A stretch of DNA of 64,000 bases from Aeromicrobium camelliae (GTDB lineage Bacteria > Actinomycetota > Actinomycetes > Propionibacteriales > Nocardioidaceae). Within the stretch, counting starts at the first letter, position 1. Each line of letters opens with the position of its first letter. Location of the stretch: NCBI RefSeq assembly GCF_003850045.1, contig NZ_RQJX01000005.1, positions 62,001 through 126,000 of the forward strand. The letters are read 5' to 3'. The position numbers and the translations under genes were made by a program. The notes under the pieces are model-generated. The model saw only the letters and a list, made by a program, of their open reading frames with translations. It did not search any database and had not been told where the DNA came from. This document shows positions 42,295 to 50,637 of the stretch, piece by piece.

Positions 42295-43283
42295 GGCGCG
42301 AGCTCCAGGGCGGCGACCGCGCCGATGACCGTGATGGCGGGGGCGCCGATCCCCTCGGCCGCGGCCGCGTCGGCCAGTGTCGCGACGGTGGAGCGGACCA
42401 CCCGCTGGGAGGGCAGGGTGCCGTCGGCGATGATCGCGGCCGGCGTCGAGGACGCCATGCCGGCCGCCACAAGTCGCCGGGTGATGGCGCCCAGTTGCCG
42501 CACGCCCATGAGCACGACGATGGTCAGTCCGCCCGTGGCCAGCCCGTCCCAGTCCACGCTGCTCGTGGGATCGTCGGGCGCAACGTGTCCCGAGACCACC
42601 GTGAAACCTTGGGTGAGGCCGCGATGGGTGAGGGGGATCCCCGCCGCCGCGGGGACGGCGAGTGCGGAACTCAAGCCGGGGATGACCCGTGCGGGGACAC
42701 CCGCCTCGGCGCAGGCGAGCAGTTCCTCGCCGCCTCGTCCGAAGACGAAGTTGTCGCCACCTTTGAGCCGCACCGCATGTCGACCTGACCTGGCCGCCTC
42801 CACGAGGATCCGATTGATCTCTTGCTGTGGGGTGAAGCGGCCGTGCGGCACCTTAGCGACATCGATGATCTCGGTATCCGGTCCGGCCCAGGCGAGCACG
42901 GCGTGCGGAACCAGCCGGTCGGTGACGATCACGTCCGCCTTCTCGATCGCTTCTCGTCCCGCGAGCGACATCAGGCCCGGATCGCCCGGTCCTCCGCCGA
43001 CGAGGGTGACCGAGCCGAGCGCCGTCGAGCTGTGCTGGTCGGTAGGACCGGCCACCGTCTCGCGGATCAGCACGTCGGCACTGGCGATCAGATCGGGGCC
43101 GAGGGACCGCGCCCACCGCACGTGGCCGCGGTCGGCAAGGTCCTCCAAGGTCGCGTCAAGCGCCTCGGCGACTACCGTTACCGTGGCGCCCTCGGTGCGC
43201 AGTTCGGCGATCGTGGCCGCGGTGCGGGGCCCGGCGCCCACGAGGACGACGTGGCGCTGGGCGACGGACAGGGAGTAGGTCAT
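42291..43283 (-). CDS. cobA: Uroporphyrinogen-III C-methyltransferase with vestigial N-terminal domain
   Basis: A 330-residue protein. Residues 90-330 are the SUMT methyltransferase: VTLVGGGPGDPGLMSLAG, VTDRLVPHAVL, AVRLKGGDNFVFGRGGEE and PLTHRGLTQGFTVVSGH. It methylates uroporphyrinogen III twice to precorrin-2. Residues 1-90 resemble the Rossmann half of Met8/SirC (VVLVGAGPRTAATIAEL) but stop before its dimerisation domain and lack the usual Asp region, so precorrin-2 dehydrogenase activity is doubtful. Translationally coupled on both sides. Confidence 0.9.
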   Translation of the reverse strand: MTYSLSVAQRHVVLVGAGPRTAATIAELRTEGATVTVVAEALDATLEDLADRGHVRWARSLGPDLIASADVLIRETVAGPTDQHSSTALGSVTLVGGGPGDPGLMSLAGREAIEKADVIVTDRLVPHAVLAWAGPDTEIIDVAKVPHGRFTPQQEINRILVEAARSGRHAVRLKGGDNFVFGRGGEELLACAEAGVPARVIPGLSSALAVPAAAGIPLTHRGLTQGFTVVSGHVAPDDPTSSVDWDGLATGGLTIVVLMGVRQLGAITRRLVAAGMASSTPAAIIADGTLPSQRVVRSTVATLADAAAAEGIGAPAITVIGAVAALELAP

Positions 43284-45676
43284 GACAGCTCGATTCTCAG
43301 GGCGGTCAGGAGCTTGCGGGTCAGCTCGGGGGGACGGACCGCGATGCGGACCCAGCGATCGTCGAGACCGGGGAAGGTGTCGGCTCGACGCACGGCGTAG
43401 CCCGCCGAGGCCAGTTTCGCGTGGATCCCGTACCCGACCTGGGCGAGGACGAAGGGGGCTTGCGAGGGCACGGTCGGCACGCCGAGCTCGGCGAGGCCGT
43501 CGACGAGGACGGCGCGCCATCGAGCCAGGCGTGACGCGCGGGCCGTGGCCTCCGCGGTCGCTTCGGGACGATGACACGCGACCATCGCTTCGATCGCCGG
43601 CGCCGACACCGACCACGGTGTCTGCAGCGCGCGCAGATCCGCGATCACCTCGGCCGGTCCGAGCGCGAACCCGGCCCGGATGCCGGGCATCGCCCACAGC
43701 TTGGTCAGGCTGCGGACGACCAGGACGTCGGGAAGGGATCGGGCGGCGAGCGATTCGGGTTCGCCGGGTACGGCGTCCATGAAGGCTTCGTCGACCACGA
43801 GCAGTCGCCCCGGCCTTCGCAGCGCCTCCAGCTCGCGCACGCGATGGAGACGGCCGGTGGGGTTCGTGGGGTTGCCGATGACGAGGAGATCGGCGTCCTC
43901 GGGCACGGCATCTGGGGCGAGCGCGAACTCTTCGGCGGCGAGGACGACGTGGGTGGGCTCGTGGCCCGCGAGGCGCAGAGCCACGTCGGGCTCCGTGAAC
44001 TGGGGGTGCACGATCGTGGGCCGCTGCCACGCGCGCAGACGTGCCACCAGGCCGAACACCTCGGCGGCCCCGGCGGACGGCAGCACCTCCTCGAGCGGGC
44101 GCGCGAAGTGGTGGGCGATCGCCCTGGCGGCGGGTCGGGCGTCGGGGTAGCGGTCCGATCCGGTCACCCCTCGGGCCAGCGCCTCGCTCAACCACTCGGG
44201 GCGGGGCTCGGTCGAGACGTTGACGGCGAAGTCGAGCCGCCCATCGGCCGCCTCGACGTCGCCGTGGTGCCGGAGCGGATCGGCCGGGGCGGCCGCGGGG
44301 TCGAGCTCGCGGCGTTCCGGACGCGTGGCGTGATGTCCCGCCGGTCGAGCCGTGGCGTGTGCCGCGGCCTGCACGAAGGCTTGGGCGACGTGGGGCGTCC
44401 CGGCCCAGTGCAGGTGCAGGTAGGACGCGTGCAACGAGGACGAGGCGAATCCGAGGCTGCGGTCGTCGGACGTCCACGCCGCGATCGGGCCGTGCTCGGG
44501 CGTGACGTGCGTGCGGTGGAACTCGTGCCCGGTCGCCGCCGTTCCCGCGGAGCCGAGCACCGAGTCGGCGGGCGCGGTGGCGTGCCGGTACGCGAGGGTG
44601 AGCCGGCCCGTCATCCGGGCGTCCGCCTCGAGGACCCCGGCCATCGGTGCGCCGTCGAGCGACCGGCACAGGTAGAGGAGTCCGGCGCACTCGGCGACCG
44701 TGGGGATGCCGTCGAGGACGGCCTCGCGGACGGCCGACCGCATCGGCGTGTTGGCCGCGATCGCGGCGGCGTGGACCTCTGGGAAGCCGCCGCCGAGGTA
44801 CAGCCCGTCGATGCCGTGCGGGAGGTCCCGGTCCTCGAGCGGATCGAAGGTGACGACCTCGGCCCCGGCGGCGCACAACAGTTCCTCGGTCTCGGCGTAG
44901 CGGAAGGTGAAGGCGCGACCGCCGGCGACGGCGATCCTCGGACGCCCCGCCACGGGAGTGACGTCCGGGGTCCAGGGCTCGGCGTCGAGGTCCGGAGCGG
45001 TGCGCGCGATGGCGAGGAGGTGGTCGAGGTCGACGGTCGCGGCGATGCGCTCGCTGAGCCGGTCCAGCGCCGCGGCGGCGTCGTCGCGCTCGTCCATCGG
45101 CACCAGGCCCAGGTGGCGCGAGGGCGCGACGATGCCGTCATCGCGCGAGATCACGCCCAACACCGGAAGATCGATGGCGTCGACGACCTCGCGCGCATGC
45201 CGGTCCGAGCCGACCTTGTTGACGATGACGCCGGCGACGGGAACCTCGGGGTCGAAGGCGTGCATGCCGGCCACGAGCGCGCCGATCGAGCGCGAGGCGT
45301 GGGAGGCGTCGACGACCAGCACGACAGGGGTGCGGGTGAGCGCGGCGACGTGGGCGGTGGAGGCGAAACCGCGACCGCCGATCTGCCCGTCGAACAGGCC
45401 CATGACGCCTTCGACGACCGCGACGTCCGCATCACGAGCACCGTGCAGCAGCAACGGCACCAGCAGGTCCTCGCCGACGAGGTGCGCGTCCAGGTTGCGG
45501 CCCGGCCGTCCGGTCGCGAGCGCGTGGTAGCCCGGGTCGATGTAGTCCGGACCGACCTTGTGGCCGCTGACCTCGTGCCCGGAGCGGCGCAGCGCGGCCA
45601 TCAGCCCGGTCGCGACCGTGGTCTTGCCGTGCCCCGAGGCCGGGGCGGCGATGACGACCCGCGGCAGCGAGGTCAC
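43280..45676 (-). CDS. cobB-cobC: Cobyrinate a,c-diamide synthase fused to CobC-type aminotransferase-like domain
   Basis: A 798-residue fusion. Residues 1-430 are CobB/CbiA: P-loop VIAAPASGHGKTT, KVGPDYIDPGYH, EGVMGLFDGQ and the glutaminase Cys in PTVAECAGLLYL. After a His/Pro-rich linker, residues about 455-798 are a fold-type I PLP aminotransferase of the CobC/CobD (threonine-phosphate decarboxylase) kind, with NPTNPTGRLHR, VVDEAFMDAV and the Schiff-base Lys in VVRSLTKLWAMPG. The first half amidates cobyrinate; the second should supply aminopropanol phosphate. GTG at 45679 is an alternative start. Coupled to cobO and cobA. Confidence 0.9.
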   Translation of the reverse strand: MTSLPRVVIAAPASGHGKTTVATGLMAALRRSGHEVSGHKVGPDYIDPGYHALATGRPGRNLDAHLVGEDLLVPLLLHGARDADVAVVEGVMGLFDGQIGGRGFASTAHVAALTRTPVVLVVDASHASRSIGALVAGMHAFDPEVPVAGVIVNKVGSDRHAREVVDAIDLPVLGVISRDDGIVAPSRHLGLVPMDERDDAAAALDRLSERIAATVDLDHLLAIARTAPDLDAEPWTPDVTPVAGRPRIAVAGGRAFTFRYAETEELLCAAGAEVVTFDPLEDRDLPHGIDGLYLGGGFPEVHAAAIAANTPMRSAVREAVLDGIPTVAECAGLLYLCRSLDGAPMAGVLEADARMTGRLTLAYRHATAPADSVLGSAGTAATGHEFHRTHVTPEHGPIAAWTSDDRSLGFASSSLHASYLHLHWAGTPHVAQAFVQAAAHATARPAGHHATRPERRELDPAAAPADPLRHHGDVEAADGRLDFAVNVSTEPRPEWLSEALARGVTGSDRYPDARPAARAIAHHFARPLEEVLPSAGAAEVFGLVARLRAWQRPTIVHPQFTEPDVALRLAGHEPTHVVLAAEEFALAPDAVPEDADLLVIGNPTNPTGRLHRVRELEALRRPGRLLVVDEAFMDAVPGEPESLAARSLPDVLVVRSLTKLWAMPGIRAGFALGPAEVIADLRALQTPWSVSAPAIEAMVACHRPEATAEATARASRLARWRAVLVDGLAELGVPTVPSQAPFVLAQVGYGIHAKLASAGYAVRRADTFPGLDDRWVRIAVRPPELTRKLLTALRIELS

Positions 45677-46287
45677 CACTCGATCCCCCGCTGGCCCTTC
45701 TGCCCGACGTCCATCGGGTGCTTGATCTTGGTCATCTCGGTGACGAGATCGGCCGCCTCGATGAGACGGGGATCGGCGTCGCGGCCGGTGATGACCACGT
45801 GCTGCCGGCCGGGCCGGTCGCGCAGCGTGGCGACGACCTCGTCGACGTCCACCCAGCCCCACTTCATCGGGTAGGTGAACTCGTCGAGGATGTAGAGGTC
45901 GTGCTCCTCGCGCGCCAGCCGGCGGCTGATCTCGGCCCAGCCCTCGGCGGCCGCGGCGGCGTGGTCGTCCTCGCTGCCCTGCTTGCGCGACCAGGACCAA
46001 CCCGAGCCCATCTTGTGCCACTCGACCGGGCCGCCCTGGCCGGTCGTGCGGTGCACCTCGTCAAGCGTCTCGAGTACGGACTGCTCGCCCACACGCCACT
46101 TGGCCGACTTGACGAACTGGAAGACGCCGATGCGCCAGCCCTGGTTCCAGGCACGCATGCCCAGTCCGAAGGCGGCGGTCGACTTGCCCTTGCCGGGGCC
46201 CGTGTGCACCATCAGCAGCGGCCTGTTGCGACGCTGTCGCGTCGTGAGCCCGTCGTCCGGAACGACGAGCGGCTGTCCCTTCGGCAT
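45673..46287 (-). CDS. cobO: Cob(I)yrinic acid a,c-diamide adenosyltransferase
   Basis: A 204-residue CobO/BtuR/CobA-type ATP:corrinoid adenosyltransferase. P-loop is HTGPGKGKSTAAFGLGMRAW, then VFQFVKSAKW and LYILDEFTYPMKWGWVD. It transfers the adenosyl group to cob(I)yrinate diamide in late-insertion synthesis and also serves salvage. It follows the chelatase gene by one base and overlaps the CobB-CobC gene. Confidence 0.93.
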   Translation of the reverse strand: MPKGQPLVVPDDGLTTRQRRNRPLLMVHTGPGKGKSTAAFGLGMRAWNQGWRIGVFQFVKSAKWRVGEQSVLETLDEVHRTTGQGGPVEWHKMGSGWSWSRKQGSEDDHAAAAAEGWAEISRRLAREEHDLYILDEFTYPMKWGWVDVDEVVATLRDRPGRQHVVITGRDADPRLIEAADLVTEMTKIKHPMDVGQKGQRGIEW

Positions 46288-46288
46288 G

Positions 46289-48286
46289 TCAGGCCGCCCG
46301 TTCCGGCAGGTGCGCGCTGATCGCGGCGGTGAGGCCGTCGGCCGTCACCTCGCCCAGCGGCACGTAGTCGGCCTGCAGCGACGCGGCCAAGTCTCGCGCC
46401 AGCCCCAGGCTGAAGCGTCCGGTCTCGCAGTCGACCACCAGCGCGTGCACGCCCGCGTCCGCGAGGTGAGCGGCGACCTGGCGGGACCGCGCGACGGCGT
46501 CGGTCCCATGGGTCGCGCGCCCGTCGGTGACGACGACGAGCAGCGGACGGCGGCGCGGGTCGCGCAGCTTCTCGCGACGGATGACGTCGGCGGCCTGCAG
46601 CAGTCCTTCGGCGAGCGGGGTACGGCCGCCGGCGGGGACGTCGTCCAGTCGCGCCTTCGCCACGTCCACCGAGCCGGTCGGCGGGAGGACGAGCTCGCCG
46701 CAGTCACCCCGGAACGTCACGAGGGCGACCTTGTCGCGGCGCTGGTAGGCGTCGAGCAGGAGCGAGACGACGGCCGTCTTGACCTGCGTCATCCGCTTGC
46801 GTGCGGCCATCGACCCGGAGGCGTCCACGCACAGCAGCACGAGGTTGCTCTCGCGCCCTTCCTTCACGGCGACCCGGAGGTCGTCGGGGGAGAGGTGGAG
46901 ACGACCGTCGGTGCGGCCGCGGGACGACTGGTGAGGGATCGCGGCCCGCACGGTAGCGGCGAGGTCGATGACGCCGCCGTCGGTCGCCGCCGTCGCGCCG
47001 ATGCGACGGCCGGTGTCGGTGATCGCCCGGGAACGGCGTCCCGCCTGGCCGCGGCCGACACCGGCGACGCGGAACGTGCGGGCGCGCTGGGCGTCACCCG
47101 CCTGCACCTGCGACGTCGGCGCGGGCGCGTTCGGCTCGCCGTCGTTGCCGCTGGGGGTGGGAGGCGGAGCCGGAGCCTCGCCGCCGTCGTCGGGCTGTCC
47201 GTCGCCTCCGGCGTCCGGGGTGCCACCGCCACCCGGGCCGTCATCGTCGGGAGCGGGGTCGTCCGGGGTGTCCGGGTCGTCGTCGCCGAGCAGGTCGTCG
47301 AGCTGGTCCTGATCGATGCCGGGAGCGTCGAAGGGGTTGCGGCGACGCCGATGCGGCAGCGCGAGGCGCGCGGCCACGGCGATGTCCTCGCGTTCGATCG
47401 TGGTGCGCCCCTGCCACGCCGCGTGGGCGGCAGCGGTCTTCGCCGTGACGATGTCGGCACGCATGCCGTCGACGTCGAACGCGGCGCAGATCTCGGCGAT
47501 GCGGGTGAGCGCGGCGTCGGTCAGCGCGACCTCGGGCAGCAGCTTCTGGGCCGCGGCGATGCGTTCGGTCAGCTCGCGCTCGTCGTCGGCATAACGGGCG
47601 GCGAAGCCCTCGGGATCGGCGTCGAACGCGAGGCGGCGCCGGACGATCTCCGCGCGCAACTCCGGATCCCGTGGGGCAGCGACGTCGACGGTGAGGCCGA
47701 AGCGGTCGAGGAGCTGGGGTCGCAGCTCGCCCTCCTCGGGGTTCATGGTGCCGACGAGCACGAAGCGTGCCGCGTACTCGACCGAGACCCCGTCACGTTC
47801 GACCGTGACGCGGCCCATCGCGGCGGCGTCGAGGAGCAGGTCGACGAGGTGGTCGTGCAGCAGGTTGACCTCGTCGACGTAGAGGATGCCGCGGTGGGCG
47901 CGGGCGAGGAGTCCCGGTTCGAACTCGGCCCGTCCTTCCGCGAGCGCGGTCTGCAGGTGCAGCGAGCCGAGGACGCGATCGTCCGTTGCTCCGACCGGCA
48001 GCTCGACGAGCCGCACCGGCCGCTGCTCGGTCTCGGCGGCGGGACCGAAGGGGCCGTCGGGGCTCAGCGCGTGCGGATCGCGCGGATCGGAACTGAACCG
48101 GTCACCCGCGACGACCTCGATCGGCGGCAGGACTGCCGCGAGCGCTCGCACCATCGTCGACTTGGCGGTGCCCTTCTCGCCGCGCACGAGGACGCCGCCC
48201 ACGTCGGGCGAGATCGCGGTGAGGGTGAGGGCGAGCGCCATGTCGTCGGCACCGGCCACGGCACAGAAAGGAAAACGTACTGGCAT
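46289..48286 (-). CDS. Magnesium/cobalt chelatase subunit (fused ChlI-ChlD type)
   Basis: A 665-residue AAA+ plus von Willebrand A protein. Walker A is VRGEKGTAKSTMV, Walker B region YVDEVNLLHDH and GTMNPEEGELRPQLLDRF follow. An acidic Pro/Gly-rich linker (about residues 320-420) leads to the VWA domain with MIDAS motif LLCVDASGSMAARKR. In cob operons such I-D fusions probably energise cobalt insertion by CobN, which is not in this window. First gene after the cobalamin riboswitch. Confidence 0.88.
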   Translation of the reverse strand: MPVRFPFCAVAGADDMALALTLTAISPDVGGVLVRGEKGTAKSTMVRALAAVLPPIEVVAGDRFSSDPRDPHALSPDGPFGPAAETEQRPVRLVELPVGATDDRVLGSLHLQTALAEGRAEFEPGLLARAHRGILYVDEVNLLHDHLVDLLLDAAAMGRVTVERDGVSVEYAARFVLVGTMNPEEGELRPQLLDRFGLTVDVAAPRDPELRAEIVRRRLAFDADPEGFAARYADDERELTERIAAAQKLLPEVALTDAALTRIAEICAAFDVDGMRADIVTAKTAAAHAAWQGRTTIEREDIAVAARLALPHRRRRNPFDAPGIDQDQLDDLLGDDDPDTPDDPAPDDDGPGGGGTPDAGGDGQPDDGGEAPAPPPTPSGNDGEPNAPAPTSQVQAGDAQRARTFRVAGVGRGQAGRRSRAITDTGRRIGATAATDGGVIDLAATVRAAIPHQSSRGRTDGRLHLSPDDLRVAVKEGRESNLVLLCVDASGSMAARKRMTQVKTAVVSLLLDAYQRRDKVALVTFRGDCGELVLPPTGSVDVAKARLDDVPAGGRTPLAEGLLQAADVIRREKLRDPRRRPLLVVVTDGRATHGTDAVARSRQVAAHLADAGVHALVVDCETGRFSLGLARDLAASLQADYVPLGEVTADGLTAAISAHLPERAA

Positions 48287-48345
48287 GTGGGGCTCCCGCT
48301 CGTTCTGCCAATGGTTCGGACGACGCGGTCGCGCCGCCCCACAGG

Positions 48346-48452
48346 CGCGAGGCCGGTCTTCGGACTTCCCGTCAGAGACGAGTTACCGCAGCGGGCCCTG
48401 TTCCGGACTTGCACCGGATTCCCAGATTCTCCCCACAAGGGGGCACCTCGCG
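48346..48452 (-). ncRNA. Cobalamin riboswitch upstream of the chelatase/cobO operon
   Basis: On the minus strand the B12 box GGGAATCCGGTGCAAGTCC is followed by GGGCCCGCTGCGGTAA and closes with GGGAAGTCCGAAGACC. CGCGAGG (48446-48452) and CCTCGCG (48346-48352) form a 7-bp P1 stem. The aptamer ends 60 bases before the chelatase start, leaving room for an expression platform that could sequester the ribosome-binding site GGGAG. AdoCbl binding should repress the operon. Confidence 0.9.
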
Positions 48453-48587
48453 CAGGTGTGCGGTCAGCGTAGCCCACGACGGCCCCGTTCCCCGACCCTG
48501 CCCGCGTTCTGGGCACGGCGCGGCGCCTTCCGCCCGGCTCCCTGAGCGCGGGCTGCGGTGCGGCGGGTGCTCGTTACAGTGGCGGGC

Positions 48588-49787
48588 ATGACGCTGACCG
48601 TGGTCGGAATCGGAGCCGACGGCTGGGAGGGGCTCACCGCCCGTGGCCGTGACGCCGTGCTCGCCGCCGATGTGGTGCTCGGCGGGGCGCGGCACCTCGA
48701 ACTGCTGCCCGAGGACGTCGCGGCGGAGCGGCGGGAGTGGCCGTCGCCGTTGCGTGAGGGGCTTCCCGCCCTGCTGTCGGAACTCGGTGATCGTGAGGTC
48801 GTCGCGCTCGCGTCGGGCGACCCGTTCGTCTCGGGAATCGGTTCCACCCTCGTCGACCTGCTCGGGCCCGAGGGCGTGCACGACGTCATCCCGGCGGTGT
48901 CGTCGATCGCGCTGGCGCGGGCCGCGATGCGATGGTCGGCCGAGCACACCACGTGGGTCAGCCTCGTCGGCCGTCACGCGCACCGGCTCCTGCGGCACCT
49001 CGAACCGGGCGCGCGCCTCCTGATCCTCGTGGCCGATGGCACGACCGCCACGCACGTGGCCGCGATCCTCACTGAGGAAGGCTTCGGCGAGAGCGAGATC
49101 ACCGCGCTGTCGGACCTCGGTGGTCCGACGGAGTCGCGCCGGTCCTCCAGCGCGCGGACGTGGCACGGCAAGACGCCTCCCCTCACCGTCCTCGCGGTCG
49201 AGTGCCGCGGCGCCGGCCACTGGTGGAGCCGCATCCCCGGGCTGCCCGACGACGCCTTCGAGCATGACGGCCAGATCACCAAACGCGACATCCGCGCGAG
49301 TACGCTGTCCCGGCTCGCGCCGCGTCCCGGCGAACTGCTGTGGGACGTGGGCGCGGGCGCCGGATCGGTCGCCATCGAGTGGATGCGTGCTCATCCGCGC
49401 AACCGCGCCATCGCGGTCGAGCGTGACCCTGTCCGCGTCAGCCGGCTCCGCCGGAACGCCGCCCGGCTCGGGGTGCCCGAGCTCGAGGTCGTCGAGGGCG
49501 CGGCTCCCGACGTGCTCGGCGGCCTGGAGCGACCCGAGGCGATCTTCGTCGGCGGCGGCGCGTCGCGTGAAGGTGTTCTCGACGCCTGCTGGGATGCGCT
49601 GGTGCCGGCCGGACGGCTCGTCGTCCACGGCGTCACGATCGAGACCGAGACGCTGCTGATGCGCTGGCACGACCGGCATGAGGGTGGCGAACTCACGCGC
49701 CTTCACGTCGAGCACGTCGAGCCGATCGGCTCGTTCCGCGGCTGGACCCCGTCGCGTGCGGTGACGCAGTGGGCGGTGACCAAGTGA
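48588..49787 (+). CDS. cobL: Precorrin-6Y C5,15-methyltransferase (decarboxylating)
   Basis: A 399-residue fusion of CbiE (residues 1-200, LTVVGIGADGWEGL, ALASGDPFVSGIG) and CbiT (about 210-399, RPGELLWDVGAGAGSVAIEW, FVGGGAS). It methylates C5 and C15 and decarboxylates the acetate at C12. ATG at 48588 is preceded by TACAGT at seven bases, so it is probably leaderless and outside direct riboswitch control. Coupled to cobM by GTGA. Confidence 0.92.
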   Translation: MTLTVVGIGADGWEGLTARGRDAVLAADVVLGGARHLELLPEDVAAERREWPSPLREGLPALLSELGDREVVALASGDPFVSGIGSTLVDLLGPEGVHDVIPAVSSIALARAAMRWSAEHTTWVSLVGRHAHRLLRHLEPGARLLILVADGTTATHVAAILTEEGFGESEITALSDLGGPTESRRSSSARTWHGKTPPLTVLAVECRGAGHWWSRIPGLPDDAFEHDGQITKRDIRASTLSRLAPRPGELLWDVGAGAGSVAIEWMRAHPRNRAIAVERDPVRVSRLRRNAARLGVPELEVVEGAAPDVLGGLERPEAIFVGGGASREGVLDACWDALVPAGRLVVHGVTIETETLLMRWHDRHEGGELTRLHVEHVEPIGSFRGWTPSRAVTQWAVTK

Positions 49788-50539
49788 CCGTGCACTTCGT
49801 GGGCGCCGGTCCGGGTGCCGCGGACCTCCTCACGTTGCGCGCCGTCCGGCTGCTCGAGTCGGCCGACGTGTGCGTCTACGCCGGCACCTATCTCGACGCC
49901 GAGGTGCTCGGGCACTGCCGCGAGGGCGTTCGGTTCGTCGACACCCAGGACCTCGACCTCGACGAGATCACCGCCGAGCTGGTCGGGGCTCATCATCAGG
50001 GCCTCGACGTGGTGCGCTTGTGCTCGGGCGATCCGTCGGTGTACTCCGCCATCGCCGAGCAGACGCGACGTCTCGATGCGGCCGGCGTGCCCTGGGACGT
50101 CACGCCCGGGGTGCCGGCGTACGCGGCCGCCGCCGCACTCGTGGGGGCGGAGCTCACCGTCCCCGAACTCGTGCAGTCGGTCGTCCTGACCCGCGCGCAG
50201 GCGCGTTCGACCGCGATGCCGGAGGGCGAGGAGCTGGAACGCTTCGCCGCCACCGGAGCCACGCTCGTGCTGCACCTGGCCATCACGCGGACAGCGGAAC
50301 TGGCCGAGCGATTGACTCCGTTCTACGGCGCGGAGTGCCCGGTGGTCGTCGTCTACCGCGCGAGCCAGCCGGAGCAGCAGATCCTGCGCGGCACGCTGGC
50401 CGACATCGGGGCGCAGGTCGCGCAGGCGGGTCTTCGTCAGGCGGCGGTCATCCTCGTCGGCCCCGCTCTCGCCCGCCACGGCTCCGGCGAGTCCTACCTC
50501 TACGCCGCCTCCCGCGACCGCAGCTCCAAGCGCCGCTGA
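49784..50539 (+). CDS. cobM: Precorrin-4 C11-methyltransferase
   Basis: A 251-residue tetrapyrrole methylase. VHFVGAGPGAADLLTLRAV at the start, VCVYAGTYLDAEVL, RLCSGDPSVYSAIAEQ and VTPGVPAYAAAAALVGAE are typical CobM/CbiF segments. It adds the C11 methyl group from SAM. GTG at 49784 overlaps the cobL stop. A long palindrome follows. Confidence 0.92.
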   Translation: MTVHFVGAGPGAADLLTLRAVRLLESADVCVYAGTYLDAEVLGHCREGVRFVDTQDLDLDEITAELVGAHHQGLDVVRLCSGDPSVYSAIAEQTRRLDAAGVPWDVTPGVPAYAAAAALVGAELTVPELVQSVVLTRAQARSTAMPEGEELERFAATGATLVLHLAITRTAELAERLTPFYGAECPVVVVYRASQPEQQILRGTLADIGAQVAQAGLRQAAVILVGPALARHGSGESYLYAASRDRSSKRR

Positions 50540-50541
50540 CC

Positions 50542-50627
50542 GATTACCAGGTTACGTAGGTTTTCTGTCACTCCTCTGGGCGAATTCGCCCGGTGAAGTG
50601 ACAAGAAATCTACGTAACCTGGTAATC
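50542..50627. terminator. 86-base palindrome between convergent cobM and cobIJ
   Basis: The 86 bases are symmetric about the centre of GGGCGAATTCGCCC with no loop. Each 43-base half matches the reverse complement of the other at all but about six positions; the outer 18 bases (GATTACCAGGTTACGTAG) match perfectly. It begins three bases after cobM and ends 11 bases before the cobIJ stop. Probably a bidirectional terminator, but it is longer and more AT-rich than the others here. Confidence 0.8.
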
Positions 50628-50637
50628 CGCGGGCAGC

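Noticed and set aside
43284-44876. N-terminal extension of cobA
   Set aside because: This part is an out-of-frame shadow of the CobB-CobC gene; the ATG at 43283 overlaps that gene's stop in the usual ATGA manner.
45983-48472. 829-codon plus-strand frame across the chelatase gene
   Set aside because: Antisense to a well-supported AAA+/VWA protein and the riboswitch; no start signal or domain.
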